A stretch of DNA of 64,000 nt from Leptolyngbya sp. Cla-17 (GTDB lineage Bacteria; Cyanobacteriota; Cyanobacteriia; Leptolyngbyales; Leptolyngbyaceae). The translations under genes were made by a program, and so were the position numbers. The DNA is taken from assembly GCF_016807185.1 (NCBI RefSeq), contig NZ_JAEVYN010000002.1, forward strand, positions 124,001 to 188,000, written 5' to 3'. How positions within the stretch are numbered: the first letter of the stretch is position 1; each line of letters starts with the position of its first letter. The notes under the pieces are model-generated. The model had not been told where the DNA came from, did not search any database, and worked only from the letters and a program-made list of their open reading frames with translations. Positions 31,788 through 39,735 of the stretch are shown here, piece after piece.

Positions 31788-32879
31788 ATGCTCCAAGCCG
31801 GGATTGTTGGGTTGCCAAACGTTGGAAAATCCACTTTATTTAATGCCCTGGTTGCCAATGCCAAGGCGCAAGCTGCCAACTTTCCATTTTGCACAATCGA
31901 ACCCAACGTGGGCATTGTTGCGGTGCCCGATGAACGCCTGCCCATCTTGGCAAAAATCGCTGCTTCTGCCGAGATTATCCCCACGCGGGTTGAGTTTGTG
32001 GATATTGCTGGATTGGTCAAAGGTGCCAGCAAAGGGGAAGGGCTGGGTAATCAGTTTTTGGCAAATATTCGCGAAGTGGATGCGATCGCCCATGTGGTGC
32101 GCTGTTTTGAAAACGACGACATCATTCACGTTTCCGGTTCTATCGATCCGATCCGCGACATCGAAATCATCAACCTGGAACTAGCACTGGCCGATCTGGG
32201 GCAGATCGAAAAAAGGCTCGATCGCGCCAAAAAACAAGCCCGTGGCAACAAAGAACTCCAGATTGAAGTGGATGCTTTGGAAAAGTTAATGCCTGTGCTG
32301 AATGACGGCAGACCTGCTCGTCAGGTTAGCCTCACTGAAGAAGAAGCACTCGCTGTCAAAGCATTGGGATTGCTGACCCAGAAACCCATAATCTATGCTG
32401 CCAATGTCTCGGAAGATGACCTAGCAACGGGCAACGCATGGGTGGAACAGGTGAAAGAATTTGCAGCCAAAGAAAATGCTCAGGTGGTCATTGTCTCTGC
32501 CCAAGTAGAATCGGAATTGGTGGAACTGCCGGAAGAAGAGCGCGCCGACTTTCTGGAATCCCTTGGCGTGCAGGAAGGCGGACTGAAATCTCTGATTCGT
32601 GCCACTTACGATCTGCTGGGACTTCGCACCTACTTCACCGTAGGACCCAAAGAAACCCGCGCCTGGACGATTAACGCTGGCATGGTTGCGCCCCAAGCCG
32701 CTGGAGTCATCCACTCCGACTTTGAACGCTGCTTTATCCGGGCTGAAACCGTTGCCTACGAGGATCTGATAGCGGCTGGTTCTAAGCCAGCGGCGAAGGA
32801 AAAAGGACTGGTTCGCAGTGAAGGAAAAGAATACGTTGTCAAAGAAGGCGATGTCATTCTGTTTCACACCAGCGCTTAG
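31788..32879 (+). CDS. ychF: Redox-regulated ATPase YchF
   Basis: Obg-family P-loop NTPase that hydrolyses ATP rather than GTP and binds the ribosome. G1 is GLPNVGKSTLFNAL, G3 is DIAGLVKGASKG and the family-specific NFPFCTIEPNVG lies near residue 32. The coiled-coil insert and the C-terminal TGS domain (LRTYFTVGPKETRAWTI, GDVILFHTSA) are both complete. 363 residues is the standard length. Confidence 0.95.
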   Translation: MLQAGIVGLPNVGKSTLFNALVANAKAQAANFPFCTIEPNVGIVAVPDERLPILAKIAASAEIIPTRVEFVDIAGLVKGASKGEGLGNQFLANIREVDAIAHVVRCFENDDIIHVSGSIDPIRDIEIINLELALADLGQIEKRLDRAKKQARGNKELQIEVDALEKLMPVLNDGRPARQVSLTEEEALAVKALGLLTQKPIIYAANVSEDDLATGNAWVEQVKEFAAKENAQVVIVSAQVESELVELPEEERADFLESLGVQEGGLKSLIRATYDLLGLRTYFTVGPKETRAWTINAGMVAPQAAGVIHSDFERCFIRAETVAYEDLIAAGSKPAAKEKGLVRSEGKEYVVKEGDVILFHTSA

Positions 32880-32880
32880 A

Positions 32881-32940
32881 GAAGCGATCGCTCTTCAGGC
32901 AATCCACCAAACGTTCGTCAGCATCGTAGTCCTAACTTTG
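32881..32940 (-). pseudogene. Vestigial 3' end of a second NACHT-type gene
   Basis: On the minus strand this reads RQS, stop, DYDADERLVDCLKSDRF. It resembles RQYYDANQLLVDCLNSACY close to the C-terminus of the NACHT protein encoded at 33585-36975. Only about 20 codons remain, so the antitoxin gene lies between an intact NACHT 3' end upstream and this relic downstream. Confidence 0.5.
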
Positions 32941-32947
32941 ACGCTAA

Positions 32948-33244
32948 TTACGCAGCTTTGGGGAGAACTTCGACGTGGACAGTCATACCGACTTGATTGA
33001 GGAAAGTGATCAACGTATCCACCGAAAACCGCCCGATTTTGCCTTGAGTCAGGGCAGTGATTTCATCGCTGGACTGGTTGAGATGATCAGCAGCTTGGGC
33101 GATCGTCCAGTTCTGCTGACGAATATGAGTTTGCAGCGCCAACATGAGTTTGGCGCGAATCAGTAAATTTTCAGCTTCCTGATCTGAGAAACCCAGATCA
33201 AGAAAGATGTTATCGGCAGCTTGGATAATCATTGTTTCGGTCAT
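32948..33244 (-). CDS. Antitoxin, HigA-like helix-turn-helix protein
   Basis: 98 residues with a helix-turn-helix (WTIAQAADHLNQSSDEITALTQGKIGRFSVDTLITFLNQVG), the XRE-type DNA-binding domain that HigA-like antitoxins use for autorepression. The C-terminal MTVHVEVLPKAA matches short antitoxins paired with Gp49-like toxins. The ATG overlaps the toxin stop (ATGA). The order toxin-antitoxin is that of higBA systems. Confidence 0.85.
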   Translation of the reverse strand: MTETMIIQAADNIFLDLGFSDQEAENLLIRAKLMLALQTHIRQQNWTIAQAADHLNQSSDEITALTQGKIGRFSVDTLITFLNQVGMTVHVEVLPKAA

Positions 33245-33588
33245 GGTTCAGCATTCTCTTCTAAACGAAGTTGTTGAAGCTGTTGGTAGCGCTTCTGCCC
33301 CAATTCAAGGTTCTTCTTGGCAGTCTTCTGGGTTTTCTTTTGAAAGGCGTGGAGAACGTAAATCGCTTCCTCAAATTTAGCAACATAGAAGACCCGATAG
33401 GCATTTTCAGTACGAATCCGAATCTCTTCTACTCCTTTGCCCACAATCGCCATTGGTTTGAAGTCGGGCGGTGGCTCACCTTGTTGAATTGCCCACAGTG
33501 CAAAACCAACTTCTTTTCGCGCTTCTTCCGGCAACTCCTGGATTTCTTCACGGGCAGCGCCAACCCACCGAATAGGTTTGACCATCAT
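33241..33588 (-). CDS. Toxin, RelE/HigB (phage Gp49-like) family
   Basis: 115-residue RelE-fold endoribonuclease toxin of the HigB/Gp49-like type: KPIRWVGAAREEIQELPEEARKEVG at the N-terminus, then EEIRIRTENAYRVFYVAKFEEAIYVLHAFQKKTQKT. HigB-like toxins cleave mRNA at the ribosome. The start ATG overlaps the NACHT stop codon (ATGA) and the stop overlaps the antitoxin start, so the three genes form one translationally coupled unit. With the NACHT gene broken, toxin expression may now depend on an internal promoter. Confidence 0.87.
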   Translation of the reverse strand: MMVKPIRWVGAAREEIQELPEEARKEVGFALWAIQQGEPPPDFKPMAIVGKGVEEIRIRTENAYRVFYVAKFEEAIYVLHAFQKKTQKTAKKNLELGQKRYQQLQQLRLEENAEP

Positions 33589-35272
33589 TGCTGTCTATTT
33601 TCTAAAGCAGCAGAGATCGGCAACAGCAGGGTATCTTCGATTTCCTGACGCACTTCGCGGCTGACGTAACAAGCGCTGTTGAGGCAATCCACCAGCAGTT
33701 GATTGGCATCATAGTATTGACGTAGCAATTGTGTTTGTTCCGGGTCAAACTGCCACTCTTGATCGAAATTCAAAAAATCATTCAGCACCTTCGCAAATTT
33801 CTCGTCCCAAGAGTGCCCGTTACAATACAGTTGATTTTTCCAGTTTTTACTATTTGAAAAAATGGCTAACATCAATTGCTTTTTCTTATTCTCTTCTTCT
33901 TCATCTACTAAAGCTTGTATCCTTTTGATTTCTTCTTTCATATTTTCATATGCTTTCTTTAAGAGATTTTTTAGAATACCCAGCTCGTTTTCTAAAGTAG
34001 GAGAAAAGCGTAAGTTAAAAGCCAAAGCGATTGCATGGTAACAATTAGCCTGGAGAAAATGATCGAAGAAAAAATCGTAATCGTAGCAAAAACTAGAGTC
34101 TATCTGAAATCGAAGGTCAGGCAATCGAAGAAAGTTAACTCCATAGTCAATGCTTATTGTATAACTAGGAAGGTTTTGTGCTAAGCCCATATTATTAATG
34201 AAATAACAAGCCCTAACTACTTCAGGTTTATAAGATATTTCAATTGACTTTACCTTTTCGTTTATCCATTGTAAAAACTCTTGTAACTTATCGTTTTCTT
34301 CTAAAAGCTCATCAATTTTATGTTTCATCGAACACAATAATTGCTCAGCAGTATCAAGCATTTCAGTGATGAGTAAGAATACTTCGCGCCAACGTGAATT
34401 GCAGATATTTTTGAAGAGAATTTCCTGCTCCTGATGTTGCACGAACCAATGTGCTGCAAAATACTCCTGAAATGTTAAGTGAGAAAACGACCAAATTTTC
34501 CAGGCTCTTGCAACTAACAAACCATGTTGGGATTCGATCGCTTTCAAGACTTTGTAACTCTCTCCACGAGAAATACTCAAATGCTCACTAATTAAATTCT
34601 CAATTTCCGATTGATGAAACAAGATAAAGTTTGCTTTTCCATTCGATTGAAGCTGAGGATTGGTAAATTTATGATGCGCCAGGTGACTGAGTAAATCTTT
34701 ACGCTGATCAATGTTCAACGCTTTGTAGACTTCGCTGTTGCAATGACGCTTGATCGCTCTGATTTCATCCCACTGTTCCAGCAAGAGGTCAAGACCCTGT
34801 TCATAAAGCTCAGATCGCTTGCTGGGTAATTCGTCACGATCTTGGAAAATCCAACATGCCAAACTTAGTAATAAAGGAATTTCCATTAGGTTAGCCGCTG
34901 GCTTGTTTTGCTCAGCTAACTGTAGAAAAAGATCAGCTTTACTGTTCCCCTGTTGAGCATTGATAGCCGTGAACCATTTGTAAGCAAATGCTTTGATCTG
35001 CTTTGGCTTAAATTCTGCAATTTCTACACACTCAAAACCCCTTGGCACAAATTCTGTCGTTTGGGTACGGCAAGTAACGATCGTTGGTACCTGATCATAG
35101 CTATCAAAGAAATCACGTAACCGAGCCTGAATAGGTTTTTGCCACTGTTCCGGTACTTCATCTAATCCGTCAAGCAGCAGCAGCACACGAGCATTGTTCA
35201 AAAGCTGTTTGGTTTGCTTCAAGTCTGCAAGTTTGAGCTTGGTTGTAATCCAACTGATCAAATCCAACTTGT
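33585..35272 (-). pseudogene. NACHT ATPase, C-terminal part (gene split by IS-5)
   Basis: Continues the NACHT protein after the IS insertion. It contains Walker B RVLLLLDGLDEVPEQW, VTCRTQ and EIAEFKPKQIKAFAYKWF, then the winged-helix part (IWSFSHLTFQEYFAAHWF), all typical of bacterial NACHT NTPases, and an alpha-helical C-terminal region of unknown family. Joined to 36288-36975 with one TA, the frame is open over 2376 bases (791 residues). A TTG inside the IS could start a 577-codon product, but it would lack Walker A. Confidence 0.88.
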
Positions 35273-35289
35273 TACGGCGGATTGCAGTG

Positions 35290-35931
35290 TTAAGAGGGAC
35301 AGTAACAGCAGTGTGCAAACCAGTTGTGCAAATGTTGAGGATCTATCAAATCCATCGCTGTGGCAATGAGGGTATCTACCCTTTTCGAGGTTGTCGGCGA
35401 GAACTGTCTTAGGAAAGCCTTTAACTGTGACCACCAATGCTCAATCGGATTAAATTCGGGAGAGTAAGGAGACAGATACAGAACCTTCGCTCCAACCGCC
35501 TCAATTAAAGGTGCAATGGCTTTTACCTTGTGAGCAGGCAGGTTATCCATGACCACGACAGCCCCTTTCCACAGTTGAGGCACAAGACACTTTGAGACGT
35601 ACACCTCAAAGACAACCGCGTCCATCGACTGATCTATCGTCATCACAGCCAGCACCTTTGAGACGGTAATCGCGCCCATGACACTCACCTTCTTGCCCCG
35701 ATAAAAAGGTTTGAAGTCATACGCTCGTTCCCCAGGTGCAGCACGGGCATGGGTTCGCATGAGTCCCAGTAGAACACCCATCTCATCGAGAAACACTAAA
35801 TCTTTGAGTTCTATACTCGTCACCTGTGCCCAGTACTCCTGTCTCAGGAGTTGGACTCGTTCGCTGGTGGCTTGGCTGGAGCGGAGCGTTTTTTTTTGCG
35901 CGGTAAATTGAGTCTCTGAAAGGTTCGGCAC
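35290..35931 (-). CDS. IS-5 transposase ORFB (DDE catalytic domain)
   Basis: DDE domain with LVFLDEMGVLLG, VVVMDNLPAHKV and SPEFNPIEHWWSQLK giving the catalytic Asp, Asp and Glu. The zero frame opens within the ORFA overlap (35844-35931); the likely product is an ORFA-ORFB fusion by frameshifting at a run of nine A (35889-35897). The catalytic motifs are intact, so the element may be active. Confidence 0.9.
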   Translation of the reverse strand: MPNLSETQFTAQKKTLRSSQATSERVQLLRQEYWAQVTSIELKDLVFLDEMGVLLGLMRTHARAAPGERAYDFKPFYRGKKVSVMGAITVSKVLAVMTIDQSMDAVVFEVYVSKCLVPQLWKGAVVVMDNLPAHKVKAIAPLIEAVGAKVLYLSPYSPEFNPIEHWWSQLKAFLRQFSPTTSKRVDTLIATAMDLIDPQHLHNWFAHCCYCPS

Positions 35932-36233
35932 ATAGTACTTTGGCTAACCCATAGCCCAGTCTCATCAAAGAGTAGCTCACAATATTCCGCTAAGGTCGCA
36001 TCGCGCTGGTTCTCGAAGATCGCCACTAACTGGTCTTTGTGCTCCATCACAGGACTCACCGAACCACCCTGCTTATGGGGAACGACGTGACCTTCTGTGC
36101 GCTTCTGAATCATCCATCTCTCGACGCAACTCTTGCTGACAGCAAAGCGGGCAGCAACTTTTCGGATCGAGCTATCACCCTTCTCCATAGCACTTACAAT
36201 CTTCTCTCGAAAGTCTATGGAATACGGCTTCAT
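35844..36233 (-). CDS. IS-5 transposase ORFA (HTH domain)
   Basis: Reads from ATG 36233 (MKPYSIDFREKIVSAME). The helix-turn-helix VAARFAVSKSCVERWM and the second segment LAEYCELLFDETGLWVSQSTMCRTFQRL are typical of IS630 N-terminal domains. Past the A9 run the zero frame ends in a non-conserved tail, and the shifted frame leads into ORFB. Confidence 0.87.
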   Translation of the reverse strand: MKPYSIDFREKIVSAMEKGDSSIRKVAARFAVSKSCVERWMIQKRTEGHVVPHKQGGSVSPVMEHKDQLVAIFENQRDATLAEYCELLFDETGLWVSQSTMCRTFQRLNLPRKKKRSAPAKPPANESNS

Positions 36234-36289
36234 TTTTGACCCAACGTTGTAATCCTTCATTGTCCTCTATCTGACTGCAATCCGCTGTA

Positions 36290-36975
36290 TCATCCAAGTC
36301 TCGGAACTCTAACAACACTGGAATAGCTTGAGGTTGAAAATCACCTTGATTGCAAGCGATCGCTAAATGCTGCAAAAAGGTGCTTTTTCCCATTCCAGGT
36401 TTGCCTAAAATGACTAAACGCTTAAATTGTTCAACGACAGTTATTCCTGATTGACGTTCGCCTCGGTTTCCGATTGCGAGTCGATCAGTTTCCAAATTAT
36501 GACTTTCAAATATTGACTCTGGGCTTAAGTTCAAGCGTTCGGAACTTAATAGATAAACCTCAACAAACAGGTCATTTACATTAATCTGTAGTCCGTTCAA
36601 TAACCGAATTTTGCCGTAGCTGTCTTGAAGCGTAGGTCGAATGCGATCGCGCACTTCCCGCACCAACTCATCAATCTCATTTACTTCATTATTAGTAGAG
36701 CCTGGAGTTTCAAAAGGAATGAACTTTTGATATTCCTTCAGCAAGAAATCGTGCAGTTTGCGGAGTTTCCCAGGTCCTTTGCCACGAATGCTGAACTTGT
36801 TATAAACCCCGCTCATCCGGGTTCCAAACGCAGATTCCGAAATCGAGAGAATTTCTGCAATCTCAAAGTTGTTCCCGTTACTGCTAAAGCGTTCAACAAA
36901 AGCTTCCTCCTGTTCAAAAGAAAGCTCATACTTCTTGGCTAATTCAGCAACGAACTCACGAGGTAACGGCTGCAT
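36290..36975 (-). pseudogene. NACHT ATPase, N-terminal part (gene split by IS-5)
   Basis: Encodes the first about 228 residues of a NACHT NTPase. A helix-turn-helix-like N-terminal domain (EQEEAFVERFSSNGNNFEIAE, ILSISESAFGTRMSGVYNKF) of the vMAP type is followed by a linker and Walker A VILGKPGMGKSTFLQHLA. Downstream, the IS-5 insertion cuts the frame in RDLDD. NACHT proteins of bacteria are anti-phage or cell-suicide switches in several studied cases; here that role is inferred from the architecture and the coupled toxin genes. Confidence 0.88.
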
Positions 36976-37133
36976 TCACTGAAATCAATGACTTTACAGC
37001 CCAGTCTACCCGCTAATTTGTGGTTCTTGAGTATAAGTCAGCTAAAGTCAGTCTTGTCAGCTTAAGCTTGGATGAAATCTCTCAAACCCAACTGGGACAG
37101 TGAATGTAGTAATTTCACGAGAGGCTTTCAACA

Positions 37134-37373
37134 ATGACTAAATTTAACAAGCAAAAGTGGCTGAAGGTAATCAAGTTTGCTGTAGTGGGGGTTGCCACCT
37201 GGCTCAATCCTCAAGCAAGTCTGTTGTTGCTGTTGCTCGAACTCTGCTTTCTGGTCTTGATTGTGTTACGAGAGGGCGACAGTCAACCAAAACCATTAAG
37301 CGAGGCGCAGCAAACGTTTTTGTGGCGGTTATTTCTTCATATTTTGGGAGCATTGCAAACAGATGAGGCGTGA
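37134..37373 (+). CDS. Small membrane protein, unknown
   Basis: 79 residues with one long hydrophobic stretch (about 12-45, including LLLLLLELCFLVLIVL), probably one or two helices, then a polar tail. GAGAGG lies upstream of the ATG. It starts about 160 bp from the divergent NACHT gene. No family recognised. Confidence 0.6.
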   Translation: MTKFNKQKWLKVIKFAVVGVATWLNPQASLLLLLLELCFLVLIVLREGDSQPKPLSEAQQTFLWRLFLHILGALQTDEA

Positions 37374-37509
37374 AGGGCGATCGCGTTGTTTCCAAACCGC
37401 TATCGCGGGCGGTCTGAAGGCACCATGGTTTCAAAAAAATCGGTCGGAACTATCGCCATGCATCTATCGTCTACAAATTGTCTAGCAGCACTTTTGATAG
37501 GAGGGCATC

Positions 37510-38229
37510 ATGCAAGTACTCAATCGATGGCAGGTAGGTTCAGCGTGGGTGGTCATGGCAGGCATCACAGCAGGGGCGATCGCGCCATTCACCTTGTCCC
37601 CTGTGGCAGTTGCAAATCCAGCCCCTTATACCGTTGCTCAGCTTTTCCCCTCTGCTCAGCCTCCTGGTGTTGTCATTCCGGCGGGCGCAAGAATTCCAGT
37701 CCGCTATCTGGGCAACGATAAATTTGTTGTGCCCCCCACAGAATCTAAGCTGTTGAGCTTGTCGGTGGCTAAAAATATCCGCGCTACCAATGGTGAGTTA
37801 CTCATTCCCGCAGGCAGCGAGGTCAGAGGTCAGTTTGTGCCGGTCAATGGAGGAGCACAGTTCCTTGCAGATAGCCTGGTTTTGCCAAATGGTAGCCGCG
37901 TTGCAATCAGTGCCAATTCTGAGCTGGTGACTACGAGGGATGTGCAAGGCAATGGCATTAATGGTAATGCAATTTTGAAGGGGGCTGGCATTGGTGGTGC
38001 CGGGGCTACGGCGGTTTCAGCGATCGCGGGCAGACGCAAAGTCACGGTGGGCAAAGTGTTGCTGGGTGCCGGATTAGGTGCCGCAGGTGGCTTGCTCCTG
38101 GGACAAAAACCTACGACTGATTCCATTGCGCTAAAGCCAAACACTGATCTAACGCTGACCCTCAATTCGCGCCTTGCCCTTGCCCCCGGCTATTCTAGCT
38201 ATCAACCTTCCAACTATCCCCGCTATTGA
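37510..38229 (+). CDS. Exported TrbI/VirB10-like protein
   Basis: 239 residues with a signal peptide (WVVMAGITAGAIAPFTLSPVAVA). The body carries the repeated PAG motif of TrbI/VirB10 proteins (VIPAGARIPVRYLG and ELLIPAGSEVRGQF) and a Gly-rich segment (VGKVLLGAGLGAAGGLLLGQ). The family shapes the outer part of type IV secretion channels, but cyanobacteria often encode a free-standing version of unknown role. No other conjugation gene is adjacent. RBS AGGAGGG precedes the ATG. Confidence 0.78.
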   Translation: MQVLNRWQVGSAWVVMAGITAGAIAPFTLSPVAVANPAPYTVAQLFPSAQPPGVVIPAGARIPVRYLGNDKFVVPPTESKLLSLSVAKNIRATNGELLIPAGSEVRGQFVPVNGGAQFLADSLVLPNGSRVAISANSELVTTRDVQGNGINGNAILKGAGIGGAGATAVSAIAGRRKVTVGKVLLGAGLGAAGGLLLGQKPTTDSIALKPNTDLTLTLNSRLALAPGYSSYQPSNYPRY

Positions 38230-38230
38230 G

Positions 38231-39586
38231 CTACAAAACTCTCAACACGCTAGCAACGCTGTTAACGGATGTCATGGCGCGAATTTCAGTTAGTGCCTGA
38301 TGGAAATTGCCTTCGCGCACATTATGGGTCACCACAACAATTTCGGCAGATTCGCCGCGAACATCCGTTTGCACCACCGATTCCAGGCTGACGTTGTGAT
38401 CCCCAAAGCAGGTGCCCAACTTGCCAATTACGCCGGGAGTATCGTTGGTGGAAAACCGAGCATAGAACCGGGTGGTTAACTCATCCATCGGGGCGATCGC
38501 GCAATAGTGTTGATGTGAACAGGCTAGCAGCGGATCAAGCAACGCCTTGCCATCCAGTGGCATTTGGCTACCACGACCCACTTTCAAAATTGCCGCGATA
38601 TTCAAAATATCTGACACGACTGCGCTGGCGGTAGGACCGGCACCCGCACCCGGACCAAAAAACATCACCTGCCCAATCGGGTCACCTTCAACCAAAATCG
38701 CGTTGTTCACCTGATTAACGCTGGCAAGCGGATGAACTTTGGGGATCAGCGTCGGATGCACTCGCACTTGTAGTTGTTCAGGATCGGTGGCGACTTGAGG
38801 ATTGCGTTTGGCGACTGCCAGCAGTTTAATCACAAATCCTAGCTTGTCGGCATAGGCAATATCCGCGGCGCTCACTTGGCGAATGCCTTCACAATGCACT
38901 TCTGGTAATTTGATCCGTCCGCCAAACGCCAAGGATGCCAAAATGGCGATTTTATCTGCGGCATCCAATCCATCCACATCGGCGGTGGGGTCAGCTTCGG
39001 CATAGCCCAATTGCTGAGCATCTGCCAAAATATCGGCAAAGTCACCGCCTTCGGTTTGCATCCGCGTCAGGATGTAGTTTGTGGTGCCGTTAACAATGCC
39101 CATGACCGTATGGATGCGGTTGGCGCAGAGGGATTGTTTGAGTGGCTCAATCACGGGAATGCCACCGCCTACCGCTGCTTCCAGCAATACATAGACTCCC
39201 GCTTTTGTCGCCGCAGTAAAAATTTCATCGCCAAACCGGGCGATCGCGGCTTTGTTCGCCGTCACCACATGCTTTCCGTGGGCAATCGCGGTCAGCATGA
39301 GCGATCGCGCAGGCTCTAATCCACCAATCACTTCCACCACAATATCCACCGCCGGATCGGTAACGATACTTTCCAGATCCGTGGTGAAGCGATCGGCTGG
39401 CAAATCCACAGGGCGCGACTTATCGAGCGATCTCACTCCCACTCGATAGAGTTCCAACTCTTGCACTAATGGATGACGCTGCGCTGGATCAAGCAGAATT
39501 TGCGCCGTTCCCGTCCCCACTGTTCCCAACCCCAACAAACCAATTTTGAATCCCACGGTCGGCTTATCCTGAATCGCTTCTCTCAT
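38231..39586 (-). CDS. hom: Homoserine dehydrogenase
   Basis: Reduces aspartate-semialdehyde to homoserine with NAD(P)H, the branch point to threonine and methionine. Nucleotide-binding GLLGLGTVGTGTAQIL lies near the N-terminus. The central domain has GIVNGTTNYILTRM and GYAEADPTADVDGLDAADK, and a C-terminal ACT domain (DTPGVIGKLGTCFGDHNVSLESVVQ) should confer feedback by threonine. I prefer ATG 39586 (MREAIQDKPTVGFKIG). Length is about 451 residues. Confidence 0.94.
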   Translation of the reverse strand: MREAIQDKPTVGFKIGLLGLGTVGTGTAQILLDPAQRHPLVQELELYRVGVRSLDKSRPVDLPADRFTTDLESIVTDPAVDIVVEVIGGLEPARSLMLTAIAHGKHVVTANKAAIARFGDEIFTAATKAGVYVLLEAAVGGGIPVIEPLKQSLCANRIHTVMGIVNGTTNYILTRMQTEGGDFADILADAQQLGYAEADPTADVDGLDAADKIAILASLAFGGRIKLPEVHCEGIRQVSAADIAYADKLGFVIKLLAVAKRNPQVATDPEQLQVRVHPTLIPKVHPLASVNQVNNAILVEGDPIGQVMFFGPGAGAGPTASAVVSDILNIAAILKVGRGSQMPLDGKALLDPLLACSHQHYCAIAPMDELTTRFYARFSTNDTPGVIGKLGTCFGDHNVSLESVVQTDVRGESAEIVVVTHNVREGNFHQALTEIRAMTSVNSVASVLRVL

Positions 39587-39735
39587 CAATTTTAGCTGGT
39601 AGATGGAAAGCTCCACGTCCTTCCCATCCTCAGGTGAACGTCAGGACAAAAAACGACCGAACGAATCTACTATTTTTGCGGAGAATATTGTGGAATCTAT
39701 TGCAGTGACAGCCTTTTCAAAACTTCCGAGGTGGA

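Larger units (their letters stand above)
35275..36287 (-). mobile_element. IS630-family element IS-5, inserted in the NACHT gene
   Basis: A 1013-bp element with inverted repeats beginning CGGCGGATTGCAGT and CAGCGGATTGCAGT, extending to AGAGG-ACA, flanked by TA at 35273-35274 and 36288-36289. It carries two overlapping transposase frames on the minus strand. Removing it with one TA fuses LDD to NKLDLISW in frame in the NACHT gene. Confidence 0.92.

Noticed and set aside
33585..35318. 577-codon frame taken as an independent protein
   Set aside because: Its first codons are IS-5 sequence with a TTG start, and it lacks Walker A. It is the 3' part of a split NACHT gene.
37510..38229. Conjugation or type IV secretion locus based on the TrbI/VirB10-like protein
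   Set aside because: No other transfer gene in the neighbourhood, and free-standing members occur in cyanobacteria.
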